A stretch of 64,000 bases of DNA from an uncultured bacterium (lineage in GTDB: Bacteria; Verrucomicrobiota; Kiritimatiellia; RFP12; UBA1067), in assembly GCA_902764415.1 (NCBI GenBank), contig CACWVU010000005.1:1-64000 (forward strand). Direction: 5' to 3'. Positions 38,806 through 47,336 of this stretch are shown here, one piece after another. The notes beneath the pieces are model-generated. The model was not told the DNA's origin. It worked only from the letters and a program-made list of their open reading frames with translations, and made no database searches. The translations under genes were made by a program, and so were the position numbers. Numbering within the stretch: the stretch's first letter is position 1; the number at the start of each line of letters is the position of its first letter.

Positions 38806-40881
38806 TTACCTGTAGCCTCCTATCAAAGAACGAAACGACAGCCACGAGTATTTCACGAGGCCGTAGGCGTAGCGACGCCACAGACGGCCAGGCTCCTGGA
38901 CGATGCGGTACACCCACTCGAGGCCCGACTTCTGCATCCATCTCGGCGCGCGCTTCACGCGGCCGGCGAGAAAGTTGAACGTGCCGCCGACGCCAATCAT
39001 CGCGCCGACGTCAAGCTTCGCCTTGTTGCGGCCCATCCACAGTTCCTGCTTGGGGTTGCCGAGCGCGACGAAGAGGATGTCTGGCTTCGCGGCGTTGATG
39101 CGCTCGACGATCTCGGGCTGTGGCTCGTCCAGCTTCACGAAGGCCGGGTCGATGCCGGCGATGCGGAGCGGCTGTTTCAGACTTGAGACGTCAGACGCGG
39201 GACGCGAGGATTCTTCACGTCTCCCATCTGACATCTCGCGTCCAAGGCATCCCGACTTCTCTAACGCCTCTTCGACCGCGTCCCTGTCGCCGCCCAGCAC
39301 ATACACCGACAACCCCTCCTCCGCGCATCGGCGCAGAATCGCCGGCACCATGTCCGCCCCGGTGACGCGCTCCGGCAGCGGCTGGCGCAGAAGCCGCGAG
39401 AGCGCGACGATCGGCATGCCGTCGGCGGTGACGAGGTCGGCGTCCTTCAGGTAGCCCCAGAGCTCGTCGTTGCCGCCGAACGGCCAGCCGCTCACCGCGT
39501 TGGCGACGAAGTCCACGTTCAGGGTGGCGACGAACGCAGCACCCTGTCGCCTCTTGGCAAACTCGACGATTCTCTCGACGGCCTCGGACTGGGTCACCTT
39601 CGCGACCGAAATTCCGAAGAGACGAGAGACTTCTTGACATGAGACGCGAGACGCGAGACGTGCTGGTTGCCCTCGTCCCTTGTCCATTGTCTCATGCCTC
39701 AAAGTCCCTCCTATCAGCTCCACGATTCCCTTCGCATGGTCTTCCCAGGAGAAGCGCTTAATCCACTCGAACCCGCGTTTTATCCGCGCCTCGCGCTCCG
39801 CGGCGGATTCATCGAGGAGCCGCGCAAGCGCCGCGGCGATTTCGTCGACGCTCCCGGGGTCGAAGGTGAGCGCGACATCCCCCGCGATCTCGCCCAGGGA
39901 GCCGTTGTTCGAGCAGGCGCAGGGAACTCCCCGCGCCATCGCCTCGACGAGCGAAAGCCCGAAGCCCTCGAAGAGGCTGGGGAAGACATAAAACCCCGCC
40001 TCGGCCCAGACCTCGGCGAGTTTCTCGCCGGTGACGAAACCGGTGAATCGGATGAACGCGGCGTTCGGCGACCTCTTCGCCGCCTCGTGCACGATTTCGG
40101 CATCCTTCCAGTCGGAGCCGGCGATGACGAGCGGATGCGCCGCGGCGGTTTCGCGCGGCAGGCGCGAATACGCCTCGATGAGCCGCACGTGGTTCTTGCC
40201 CGGATGCTCGATGCGGGAGATGTAGAGGATGGCGGAGTTCGTGGTTCGTGATTCGTGGCTCGTGGTTCGTGGCTCGTGGTTCGTGGTTCGTGGCGAATCA
40301 CGAGCCACGAGTCCATTGTACAGCACCGCAACCTGGTCTTCGCGGCAGTGCCAGTACTTCACCATGTCGTCCCTGGTGGCGCCGCTCACCGCGACGAGGT
40401 GCTGCGCCTTCTTCGCGTAGTGGGGGAGGACATGCGCGAGATAGAACATCCTGAGGCGCGAGTACTTGCCGGGGATGTGGAAATTCGCGAGGTCATGCAC
40501 CGTCGCCGCCGTCGGCAGCGGGTAGAACGCGCAGACGCGGCGGTTGGCGGCGCAGATGAAGAAGCCGTCGAAGTCGCCGCGGTGCCGGCGGATCCAGAAC
40601 GGCAGCACGAAGAGGTGCCAGAGCATCGACAGCGCCGGACGCCGCGTCCAGCGCGGGGCGGAAATCGATGGTATCTGACATGGGACATCAGACGCGAGAC
40701 GAGAGGTTTTCCCGCGTCTATCGTCTAACGTCTCACGCCCAAGACGGAGTTCTTCTCCCGGTTCGCAAAGGAGCGTCAGTTCGTGCCCCTGCGCGGCGAG
40801 GGCGGCGACAACCTCGCGCACGTAGACCGAAATGCCGCTCTTGCCGCCGTCGTAGGGGACGCATGAGACGAGCAGTCTCAC
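38806..40881 (-). CDS. Fused glycosyltransferase: GT4 plus WecG/TagA/CpsF (GT26)
   Basis: 691 residues. The GTG start at 40881 overlaps the kinase stop by 4 bp (GTGA). Residues 1-395 are a complete GT4 (RLLVSCVPYDGGKSGISVYV; ILYISRIEHPGKNHVRLIEA; PSLFEGFGLSLVEAMARGVP with E-x7-E). Residues about 422-691 are a complete GT26 (FGISVAKVTQSEAVERIVEF; ATLNVDFVANAV; TADGMPIVALSRLL; FVALGNPKQELWMG; IGVGGTFNFLAGRVKRAPRW). Four repeat-encoded inserts interrupt it at residues about 47-69, 190-215, 395-421 and 546-568. The third sits exactly at the GT4-GT26 boundary, so the fusion could have arisen when a repeat removed the stop between two genes. Confidence 0.9.
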   Translation of the reverse strand: MRLLVSCVPYDGGKSGISVYVREVVAALAAQGHELTLLCEPGEELRLGRETLDDRRGKTSRLASDVPCQIPSISAPRWTRRPALSMLWHLFVLPFWIRRHRGDFDGFFICAANRRVCAFYPLPTAATVHDLANFHIPGKYSRLRMFYLAHVLPHYAKKAQHLVAVSGATRDDMVKYWHCREDQVAVLYNGLVARDSPRTTNHEPRTTSHESRTTNSAILYISRIEHPGKNHVRLIEAYSRLPRETAAAHPLVIAGSDWKDAEIVHEAAKRSPNAAFIRFTGFVTGEKLAEVWAEAGFYVFPSLFEGFGLSLVEAMARGVPCACSNNGSLGEIAGDVALTFDPGSVDEIAAALARLLDESAAEREARIKRGFEWIKRFSWEDHAKGIVELIGGTLRHETMDKGRGQPARLASRVSCQEVSRLFGISVAKVTQSEAVERIVEFAKRRQGAAFVATLNVDFVANAVSGWPFGGNDELWGYLKDADLVTADGMPIVALSRLLRQPLPERVTGADMVPAILRRCAEEGLSVYVLGGDRDAVEEALEKSGCLGREMSDGRREESSRPASDVSSLKQPLRIAGIDPAFVKLDEPQPEIVERINAAKPDILFVALGNPKQELWMGRNKAKLDVGAMIGVGGTFNFLAGRVKRAPRWMQKSGLEWVYRIVQEPGRLWRRYAYGLVKYSWLSFRSLIGGYR
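39178..39245. repeat. GAGACG(N)CAGACGCG repeat inside the GT26 part
   Basis: GAGACGTCAGACGCGGGACG (39185-39204) and its imperfect reverse complement ACGTCTCCCATCTGACATCT (from 39217) form an inverted pair, encoding MSDGRREESSRPASDVSSLK-type residues. Confidence 0.75.
39618..39697. repeat. GAGACGC repeat at the GT4-GT26 junction
   Basis: GAGACGCGAGACGCGAGACG (39641-39660) with flanking GAGACTTCTTGACAT on one side and CTTGTCCATTGTCTCATGC as partial inverted partner on the other. It encodes the linker ETMDKGRGQPARLASRVSCQ. Confidence 0.8.
40237..40311. repeat. GTTCGTG tandem repeat with inverted end inside the GT4 part
   Basis: Eight imperfect GTTCGTG/GCTCGTG/ATTCGTG units (40237-40293), then GAATCACGAGCCACGAG, the reverse complement of two of them. 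It is translated as RTTNHEPRTTSHESRTTN. Confidence 0.88.
40674..40743. repeat. GAGACG/CGTCTC repeat inside the GT4 part
   Basis: TCTGACATGGGACATCAGAC (40674) and CGCGAGACGAGAGG face CGCGTCTATCGTCTAACGTC (from 40713) in inverted orientation. It is translated as ETLDDRRGKTSRLASDVPCQ, close to the inserts at 395-421 and 546-568 of the same protein. Confidence 0.78.
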
Positions 40882-43800
40882 GATGCCGCCACCTCCCCGA
40901 AGAGGGCGCGCAGCTTGTCGCCGGTGACCGGCTTGGAGATGATCTTCGCGAAGAGGCTCATGTCGTAGGTGGAGCCGACGTCGACGTCGGCGGTCACGGC
41001 GACGACCGGGATCTCGGCGAGCCGGCGGTCCTTGCGCATCGCCTCGGCGAGCTGGGTGCCGTCCATCTTCGGCATCCACATATCGGTCAGCACGAGGTCG
41101 GGTATCCACTCGCTCATCACCTCGAGGGCGCGCTCGCCGTTCTCGGCGTAGCGGATGTCCTTGATCTTCAGGTTGCCGAGGTGGATGCCGAGGATCTTGC
41201 GGTTCATCGTCATGTCGTCGACGACAAGCACCCGGTCGGGCATGACGGCGCGGATCGTCTGCTCGGCGGCGCGCGGTATCATGGAGATGTTCTGGACGAG
41301 CACGAGGTCGGGGATGTCGATAACGAAGGTCGTGCCCTTGCCGAGCTCGCTTCTCGCCGTGATCGTGCCGCCGGCGTTGTCGACCATGCGCTTGACGATC
41401 GGCAGCCCGAGCCCGGTGCCCTTGATCTCGCCGGCGCTCGACTGCATGCGGCTGCGGATGTCCTGGATGAACGGGTCGAAGAGCCGGTCCATCTTGTCCT
41501 GCGAGATGCCGCAGCCGGTGTCGCTGACCTCGAGGTGGAGGTTGCACCTCGCGCCGTCCCACGCCGCCCGGACAACGATCTCGCCGTGGTCGGTGAACTT
41601 CGCGGCGTTGCCGACGAGGTTGATGAGGATCTGGCGGACACCCTGCTGCGCCAGTTCGACGATCGGCAGCTGGTCGGCCGGCGGGGCCTCGATGCGCAGC
41701 TTCACGCCGTGGCGGCGGACGCGGTAGCCGAATATCGCCGGCAGTTCCCTGAGGAGCTGGCCGATGTCGCAGACGCCGGAGCGCATCTGCATCGCACCGG
41801 CCTCGAGCTTGGAGAGGTCGAGGATGTCGTTGATGAGGTCAAGGAGCGCGTTGGAGCTGAGGAGGATGCCATCGATGTAATCCTTGCGCTTGGCTTCGTC
41901 GAGATCGGGAGCGGACATGAACTCGGCGAAGCCGATGACCGCGTTGAGCGGGGTCCTGAGCTCGTGAGACATCATCGCGAGGAACCTGGTCTTGGCCTGC
42001 GCATGGTCCTCGGCGATCGCGGCCGCCCTGTTCGCGCGCTTCGTCTGCTTGACGAGGAGCGCTATCATGACGGCGCCGAATATGACGGCGACCAGCAGGA
42101 TCACGAACACCGTGGCGGCGATTCTGCGGATCAGCTCCTCCCGCGTCAGCCCGAACACGCGGTGGACGACCTGGCGTTCGGCGGCGTCGGCCATGAACAT
42201 CTCCTGGAGCTGGGTCTGGTCGATGCCGGTCATCACCTTGTTGAGGATCGAGACAAGCTCCTTGGGGACGTTCGGGCGCGCGAACATCTCGAACTCCTGG
42301 TAGAGGTCTTCGGCACCGATCTCCTGCGCGACGCTCTGCGGGACGGGGATCGCAAACACGGACTTCGCGCCGTAGGTCGCGGCGGACGCCTTCACCGGAT
42401 AGGGTATCCACAGGTCGGTGTCGCCGCGCAGGAACTTGGCCTCGGCGGTGTTGATGTCGGTCTGCGGCTGGACGGAAAGCGTGAGCCCCGTGCGCTCGTG
42501 GATCTCCCGCAGCAGGTCGGCGACGAACCCGGTCGGCTTGCCGTCGACATCGAAGAGCGGGAACGGCCACGGCGAGAAGTCGATCATCACCGGGCTGTCG
42601 TTCTTCAGGCGGCGGTTGAGCCAGCGCGACTCCTCCATCGAGAGCGCGGCCATGTCGCTGCGCCTGCCGTAGTGGTGCTCGCTGATCATGCGGAGGTACT
42701 TCGGGAAGTCGTCGCAGATCTCGTCCATCGCCTGCTCCAGCTCCTCGAAGAGATCCTTTCGCCCGAGCGAGGTGCAGATGTACATCGGGTGCGAGGCGTA
42801 GAGGTGCAGCGCCTTCTCGTCCTTGAGTTCAGGCATTTCGACGTCCACCACCGCGTCCACGTCGCCGCGGAAATAGGCAGAGAGCATGTCGCGGTCGGAC
42901 GAGAACTCGACGCAGGAGATCGACTCGTCGCCGTCGAACTGTCGGCGGGCGCGCTGCGAGCTGATGGTGCTGGCGAGAAGACCCACCTTCATGCCGTGCC
43001 AGGTCTCGGGCTCGCCGGGCATGTAGGGGCTGTTGGGACGCGCCCAGAGGTACACGCGCAGCATGCCCATCGGCGTGTGCGGGTAGAGGAACTTGTCGCG
43101 CCGCTGCGCGGTGAAGCCGATGCCGCCCACGATGTCGAGACGGCCGTTCATCACGTCAGCGAGGCTCTCGTCGTAGTCGCCGTAGACATAGTCTACCGTC
43201 CAGTGGGTGTGGCCGACGATCGACTTCATCCACACCTCGAGCGCGCCGGAGCGGTCGCCGTCCGGCGTCACCTCGAAGAGGTCGCCGCGGCTGTACGCGG
43301 CGACGCGCACGCGCTTCTGCGGCTTCGAGACGCCGAGGAACTTCTCGCGCCATTCGTCGTACTTGTCGATGTGCGTGATGTAGCACTCGCGGTAGGCCTT
43401 GGCGAGCTTCTTCAAGAGCTGCGGCTTCCGCTTGTTGACCGCGAAGTAGACGTTGCGCGAGCCGATCGGCACCACCTCCACGACACCCTCCGGCCGCTTG
43501 CCGAACGGAGTGTAGAGGAAAAGCGCGTCGATTTCGCCGTCGTGCAGCGCCTGCACGGCGCCGACGCTCGTCGGTATCTCGACGTAGGTCGGCGAAAGAC
43601 GCGCATGCTCGAAGTACCTGGTGCGGTCGTTGTTGGATATCTGTCCCTGCGACACCGGAGAGTAGCCGATGCGCATCCGCGGCCACTCGGTGATCTTGGT
43701 GGACATGAGCTCCATCGCGCGCGATGGCGTCGCGTAGAGGGCGAAATGCATACGCCCGAGCGGCTGCTGGGGGAAGTCGAAGTTCTCCAGCAGCTTCTTC

Positions 43801-44072
43801 GTGCGGAATGCGGAGCAGATGACGTCCGCGTTGGTGACGTCGGCCAGGTGGTCGTCACCGAACCCGATGTTCTCGGTCTCGACGCCGGCGGTCTGGAACA
43901 CGTCGTTCATTATCGACACGCAGAAGTCGTTGTCGGCGGCAGCCCAGAAGTCGAGCTTGGGGTCGCGCTCGCAGTCCGCCACCTTCACCGTCTCGGCCGT
44001 GGCCGCGAACGCCGCAAGCAGCGCAAAGACAAGACTTGCCGCCCTAGAAGCCATAGAAACTTTCTTCATCAT
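40878..44072 (-). CDS. Hybrid sensor histidine kinase with tandem periplasmic substrate-binding (SBP_bac_3-like) domains
   Basis: 1064 residues. A signal peptide (MMKKVSMASRAASLVFALLA) is followed by two SBP-like modules (about 28-245 and 250-500) and a third that looks partial (about 515-650; PWPFPLFDVDGKPTGFVADL). A transmembrane helix (IAATVFVILLVAVIFGAVMI) is at about 665-685. The kinase has FLAMMSHELRTPLNAVIGFA (phospho-His), LINLVGNAAKFTDHG, VSDTGCGISQDKM and GTGLGLPIVKR. The receiver (about 945-1064) has RVLVVDDMTMN and LVLTDMWMPKMDG. The layout is EvgS/BvgS-like but lacks the terminal HPt; a free HPt is encoded at 47028-47336. The ligand is unknown, probably a small polar compound. 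Confidence 0.9.
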   Translation of the reverse strand: MMKKVSMASRAASLVFALLAAFAATAETVKVADCERDPKLDFWAAADNDFCVSIMNDVFQTAGVETENIGFGDDHLADVTNADVICSAFRTKKLLENFDFPQQPLGRMHFALYATPSRAMELMSTKITEWPRMRIGYSPVSQGQISNNDRTRYFEHARLSPTYVEIPTSVGAVQALHDGEIDALFLYTPFGKRPEGVVEVVPIGSRNVYFAVNKRKPQLLKKLAKAYRECYITHIDKYDEWREKFLGVSKPQKRVRVAAYSRGDLFEVTPDGDRSGALEVWMKSIVGHTHWTVDYVYGDYDESLADVMNGRLDIVGGIGFTAQRRDKFLYPHTPMGMLRVYLWARPNSPYMPGEPETWHGMKVGLLASTISSQRARRQFDGDESISCVEFSSDRDMLSAYFRGDVDAVVDVEMPELKDEKALHLYASHPMYICTSLGRKDLFEELEQAMDEICDDFPKYLRMISEHHYGRRSDMAALSMEESRWLNRRLKNDSPVMIDFSPWPFPLFDVDGKPTGFVADLLREIHERTGLTLSVQPQTDINTAEAKFLRGDTDLWIPYPVKASAATYGAKSVFAIPVPQSVAQEIGAEDLYQEFEMFARPNVPKELVSILNKVMTGIDQTQLQEMFMADAAERQVVHRVFGLTREELIRRIAATVFVILLVAVIFGAVMIALLVKQTKRANRAAAIAEDHAQAKTRFLAMMSHELRTPLNAVIGFAEFMSAPDLDEAKRKDYIDGILLSSNALLDLINDILDLSKLEAGAMQMRSGVCDIGQLLRELPAIFGYRVRRHGVKLRIEAPPADQLPIVELAQQGVRQILINLVGNAAKFTDHGEIVVRAAWDGARCNLHLEVSDTGCGISQDKMDRLFDPFIQDIRSRMQSSAGEIKGTGLGLPIVKRMVDNAGGTITARSELGKGTTFVIDIPDLVLVQNISMIPRAAEQTIRAVMPDRVLVVDDMTMNRKILGIHLGNLKIKDIRYAENGERALEVMSEWIPDLVLTDMWMPKMDGTQLAEAMRKDRRLAEIPVVAVTADVDVGSTYDMSLFAKIISKPVTGDKLRALFGEVAAS

Positions 44073-44092
44073 TGTTCTTTCTGGCCTAAGTC

Positions 44093-44419
44093 TTAGCTGA
44101 ACTTCGCGTCTGCCACCGTGGGCACGATCTCGAAGACGCGGCTCACCTTGGTGATGTCGAAGACGATTTTCGGTCCGGGCTGGAGCGCCGCCAGCACCAC
44201 CTTGCCGCCGCCGGCCTTCGCCTTCTGCAGCACCTGCACCAGCACGCCGAGCCCGCTCGAGTCGATGTGCACCATGTTCGAGAGGTCGAAGAGCACGTTC
44301 GAGCCCTCCGTCATCCTGCCCATGACCTCCTCGCGCAGCGCCGGCGCGACCGCCGCGACCAGACGGCCGTCGACCGCAACCTTGACGACGTTTCCCTCTT
44401 CCTTGATTTCCCAGCCCAT
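44093..44419 (-). CDS. STAS-domain anti-sigma-factor antagonist-like protein (SpoIIAA/RsbV type)
   Basis: 108 residues, a single STAS domain: IKEEGNVVKVAVDGRLVAAV, NVLFDLSNMVHIDSSGLGVL with the phosphorylatable Ser in DSSG (about residue 55), and KIVFDITKVSRVFEIVPTV. In known systems the unphosphorylated STAS protein binds a switch kinase or an output protein; a SpoIIE phosphatase reactivates it. Here the matching REC-SpoIIE-HATPase protein is encoded at 47333-49015 in the same transcript. The output partner is not evident in the window. Confidence 0.93.
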   Translation of the reverse strand: MGWEIKEEGNVVKVAVDGRLVAAVAPALREEVMGRMTEGSNVLFDLSNMVHIDSSGLGVLVQVLQKAKAGGGKVVLAALQPGPKIVFDITKVSRVFEIVPTVADAKFS

Positions 44420-44443
44420 CTTTCCGTTCTCCTTCTTGTTGTT

Positions 44444-45382
44444 TTAGTTAAATACCTGCCAGTCGCGCCTCAGATCCGGCGTGACCGCACCCTTGGCGCG
44501 GATCTCCGCGGCGATGCGCCGCAGCACCCGCACCTCCGGCGGCAGCGCAAAGGTCGAAAGCTCACCCACCGTCCTCCGCCGCGCCACCCAGCGCAGCGCG
44601 CTGAAGAGGCTCCGCGAGGCGTCGGAGAGCGCCGACACCTCGTCGTACGCCTCGAGCCACGCCTCCCGCGCCCGCTCCCAGTTCGCGACCGGCTCGGCCT
44701 GCGGGCGGAACTTCCACGCCACCGCGGCGGAATAGAGCCCGTCGCCGAGCCGGTCCGCGCGCTCGTCCGCCCGCCACGCGTAGCGCCCGCCGGCGATGAG
44801 CCGCGCGTCGCCCGCGCCGAGCACGCACTTGTTGAGGTTGCGCGCGACGAACCCCCGGTCGCCGGACTCGTCCGCCATGAGCAGCCCCATCCCCCGGTTC
44901 ATCAAGAGCCGCGCCGCCTCCATCCACGGCAGCTCGCCCGGCTTCAGGGCGCGCACCCCGGCGAAGAGCCTCTCGCCCTTCGCGAGCGCCACGTCGACAT
45001 AGCCGTGGACCAGCTCCTGGATCATCAGCCGGTCCTCGTCATGCTTGATCCGCCACGGCGTCTTCACCGCAAAATCCACGTCCACGCCCAGCTGCTGCGT
45101 CCACTTCTCGGCGATGGGGTGCAATGCCTTGCCGATGGCGGCGACAGTCTCCGCCTCCGGCACGCCGTCCTCGGTGATGGCGAAGAAGTCGAGGTCGTTG
45201 TAGAGCCGCGGCGCCCCGCCGCCGAGCAGTGCGCCGCCTTCGCCGCGGCCGTAGCCGCCGCCGAGCACCACGCCGGCGAGACGCGGGATGCGCGCGCGCT
45301 CTATCTCGCCGCCCAGCTCGCGCAGGGCCGACTCCACCGCCTGGTCCAGCTCCGGGCACTCTCCCGCCACGAACCGTCCCAT
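44444..45382 (-). CDS. Nucleotidyltransferase-fold protein
   Basis: 312 residues. AGVVLGGGYGRGEGGALLGG followed by RLYNDLDFFAI matches the GG-x-GRGE ... NDxD pattern of polymerase-beta-like nucleotidyltransferases, and VDVDFAVKTPWRIK supplies the later acidic strand. The C-terminal 190 residues are helical (MLMNRGMGLLMADE-like region). Substrate unknown; in this position it could modify a sugar or a small molecule used in polymer synthesis. The start at 45382 shares one base with the upstream stop (TGATG). A longer open frame upstream is a shadow of the next gene. Confidence 0.7.
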   Translation of the reverse strand: MGRFVAGECPELDQAVESALRELGGEIERARIPRLAGVVLGGGYGRGEGGALLGGGAPRLYNDLDFFAITEDGVPEAETVAAIGKALHPIAEKWTQQLGVDVDFAVKTPWRIKHDEDRLMIQELVHGYVDVALAKGERLFAGVRALKPGELPWMEAARLLMNRGMGLLMADESGDRGFVARNLNKCVLGAGDARLIAGGRYAWRADERADRLGDGLYSAAVAWKFRPQAEPVANWERAREAWLEAYDEVSALSDASRSLFSALRWVARRRTVGELSTFALPPEVRVLRRIAAEIRAKGAVTPDLRRDWQVFN

Positions 45383-46311
45383 CACCCGCGCCTCCCGTAC
45401 GACCTGCCGCGCAGGAAATGCCAGAACGAGCGCAGCACCCCGCCGACCGCGCCGAGCCGCCGCGCCACGCCCGGCTCCTCGATGTCCACCCACGCGCCGG
45501 TCTCCACGTCGATGACGCGCTGGCCGATCACGATCTTGTCCTCGAGCTCCAGCCCCGGCCCGATGAAGGTGTTCTCGCCCACCACGGTGCGCGAGAGCCG
45601 CGCGCCCTCGCTCACGAACGAGCCGCTGCCGACGATCACGTCGCCCTCGAGGCGCACGTTCCGCGCGAACCAGGTGTTGTCGTTCAGCAGCACCGGCGCC
45701 TTGACCTCCGAGCCGTGCTCGATGATCACGTTCCGCCCCAGGTAGACGCCGCTCTCCGCCGAGTAGCCGGGGAGCGTGAATTCGCCGGGGTCGTGCAGAA
45801 CCTCGAAGTTCATCCGGTGCCAGCTCCGGAGGCTGTCCACCTGGCGCGTCGGCGCCTTGAGCCGCTCCCAGCCGCCGCCGGCCCGGCGGTAGACCCCCAG
45901 CGGCGTCTCGGCGCGGTCGGCGGCCGACACCTCCTCGGCCCCGCACTCCTCGAGCTTCAGCGCGAGGCACGGGCCCCACGCCACCACCAGGCCGTCGGAC
46001 AGCGACTGCGTGAGCGGCGAGGACGGCTGGCCCGCGAGGTCGTCGAGGCCCCGCGGCAGATTGCCTTCGGCGCGGCTGTAGAAGACGGCGCTGCCCGTCC
46101 GCGTCGGGTCGTTGAAATATTCCTCGAGCCGCTTCGTGTAGTGCCAGTCCAGCACCTCCACCAGCATGGCGCCAGACTTCTGCGCGACCTCGAGGCCGTA
46201 GTCCACGATGCGCCGGCCGGCAACCGGCAGCTCCGCGAGGCTGTAGTCCGGGAAAAGGCCGGAAAGCCACTCCGTGGAGGCGACCGAGGGGACGAACACC
46301 ACGCTGTCCAT
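45382..46311 (-). CDS. Sugar-phosphate nucleotidyltransferase-like protein with left-handed beta-helix
   Basis: 309 residues. The N-terminal part (MDSVVFVPSVASTEWLSGLF ... LAELPVAGRRIVDYGLEVAQ) resembles the NTP_transferase layout, but the GxGTR signature loop is not visible. Residues about 195-290 carry hexapeptide repeats (SGVYLGRNVIIEHGSEVKAP; NVRLEGDVIVGSGSFVSEGA; RTVVGENTFIGPGLELEDK), as in GlmU and mannose-1-P guanylyltransferases. It may be a catalytically altered relative. It shares one base with both neighbouring genes' start/stop codons. Confidence 0.72.
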   Translation of the reverse strand: MDSVVFVPSVASTEWLSGLFPDYSLAELPVAGRRIVDYGLEVAQKSGAMLVEVLDWHYTKRLEEYFNDPTRTGSAVFYSRAEGNLPRGLDDLAGQPSSPLTQSLSDGLVVAWGPCLALKLEECGAEEVSAADRAETPLGVYRRAGGGWERLKAPTRQVDSLRSWHRMNFEVLHDPGEFTLPGYSAESGVYLGRNVIIEHGSEVKAPVLLNDNTWFARNVRLEGDVIVGSGSFVSEGARLSRTVVGENTFIGPGLELEDKIVIGQRVIDVETGAWVDIEEPGVARRLGAVGGVLRSFWHFLRGRSYGRRG

Positions 46312-47027
46312 CAGTACGCCCCCTTCCCGCCGATGATCGCGGGGACCGTCTTCATGAGGATCGCGACGTCCTTCCAGAACCCGCCCGCCATAATGTACTC
46401 CTTGTCGAGCCGCACCTGCTCGTGGAACGGGATCTCGCTCCTGCCCTTGATCTGCCAGAGGCAGGTGATGCCGGGGATCACGTCCAGCCGCTTGCGGTCC
46501 TCGAGCGTGTACTGCGCCACCTCGGAAGGCACCGGCGGACGCGGCCCCACCAGGCTCATGTCGCCGATGAACACGTTCCAGAGCTGCGGCAACTCGTCGA
46601 GGCTCGTGCGCCGCAGGAACCGCCCCACCCTGGTGATGCGCGGATCGTCCTTCATCTTGAAGATCACGCCGTCCTTCGACTCGTTCTGCGCCATCAGCGC
46701 CGCCTTGCACGCCTCGGCGTCTGTCCGCATGCTGCGGAACTTCCAGAAGCGGAAGTGGCGCCCGTAGCGCCCGACGCGCGTCTGGCTGAAGAACACCGGC
46801 CCCGGGCTCGAGAGCTTCACCGCCGCCGCGATCCCCAGGAAGACGGGCGAGAGGACGAGCATGCCGACGCCGCTGCCGACGATGTCGATGAGCCGCTTCG
46901 TCGCGTAGGAGAGCAGCACCGTGAAGCGCCACGCCATCAGCCGCAGGCTCCGCCGCCGCACGCCGCGTGTGCGCGCGGCGAGCTCGTGGACGAGTTCGTC
47001 CAGTTCCTCTGGCTTCGCCTCCGCCAT
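46311..47027 (-). CDS. Undecaprenyl-phosphate sugar phosphotransferase (initiating enzyme, WcaJ/ExoY type)
   Basis: 238 residues, the short form with one membrane segment. ATKRLIDIVGSGVGMLVLSP is the conserved membrane entry. KFRSMRTDAEA, GRFLRRTSLDELPQLWNVF, MSLVGPRPPVPSEV and PGITCLWQIKGRSEIPFHEQ are the bacterial sugar transferase motifs. It transfers sugar-1-phosphate to undecaprenyl phosphate and so starts each repeat unit at the inner membrane. The gene begins immediately after the HPt stop codon. Confidence 0.95.
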   Translation of the reverse strand: MAEAKPEELDELVHELAARTRGVRRRSLRLMAWRFTVLLSYATKRLIDIVGSGVGMLVLSPVFLGIAAAVKLSSPGPVFFSQTRVGRYGRHFRFWKFRSMRTDAEACKAALMAQNESKDGVIFKMKDDPRITRVGRFLRRTSLDELPQLWNVFIGDMSLVGPRPPVPSEVAQYTLEDRKRLDVIPGITCLWQIKGRSEIPFHEQVRLDKEYIMAGGFWKDVAILMKTVPAIIGGKGAY

Positions 47028-47336
47028 TTAGAGCGCCGCCGTCAGCTCCTTCATCTGCGCGATCAGCCGGCCCGACTCGCCGGCGTCGTGGAGCTTCGCC
47101 GCCTGGCGGAGCGCAATCCCCACCTCCGCCGTCTCGTTGTCGCCCGCCGCCAGCGCATTCCCCTTCACCGTGTGCGCGATCTTGTCCAGCGCATCCCAAT
47201 CGCCGGCCGCGAGCGCGGCCTCTGCCTCGCCGGTCTTCGCCTTCGCGGACGAGGCGTACTCGGCGTAAATTTCGTTGATGATGTCGGCGTCCCCGCCGAA
47301 CTGCTCGTTAAGGTATGTTGCGCAGCATTCCTTCAT
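47028..47336 (-). CDS. Histidine phosphotransfer (HPt) protein
   Basis: 102 residues forming a four-helix HPt. ALDKIAHTVKGNALAAGDNE contains the phospho-accepting His (about residue 55) in the HxxKGNA motif, where KG is typical. No other domain. It overlaps the REC-SpoIIE gene by 4 bp. The two hybrid kinases of the operon end in receivers without HPt, so this protein can complete the His-Asp-His-Asp relay to the receiver of the SpoIIE protein (inference from content and linkage). Confidence 0.88.
   Translation of the reverse strand: MKECCATYLNEQFGGDADIINEIYAEYASSAKAKTGEAEAALAAGDWDALDKIAHTVKGNALAAGDNETAEVGIALRQAAKLHDAGESGRLIAQMKELTAAL

Noticed and set aside
40668-44096. Open frame of over 1,100 codons on the plus strand opposite the hybrid kinase
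   Set aside because: GC-rich antisense shadow: low-complexity Arg/Val/Asp/Leu composition, no domains, while the minus strand encodes a full kinase with all motifs.
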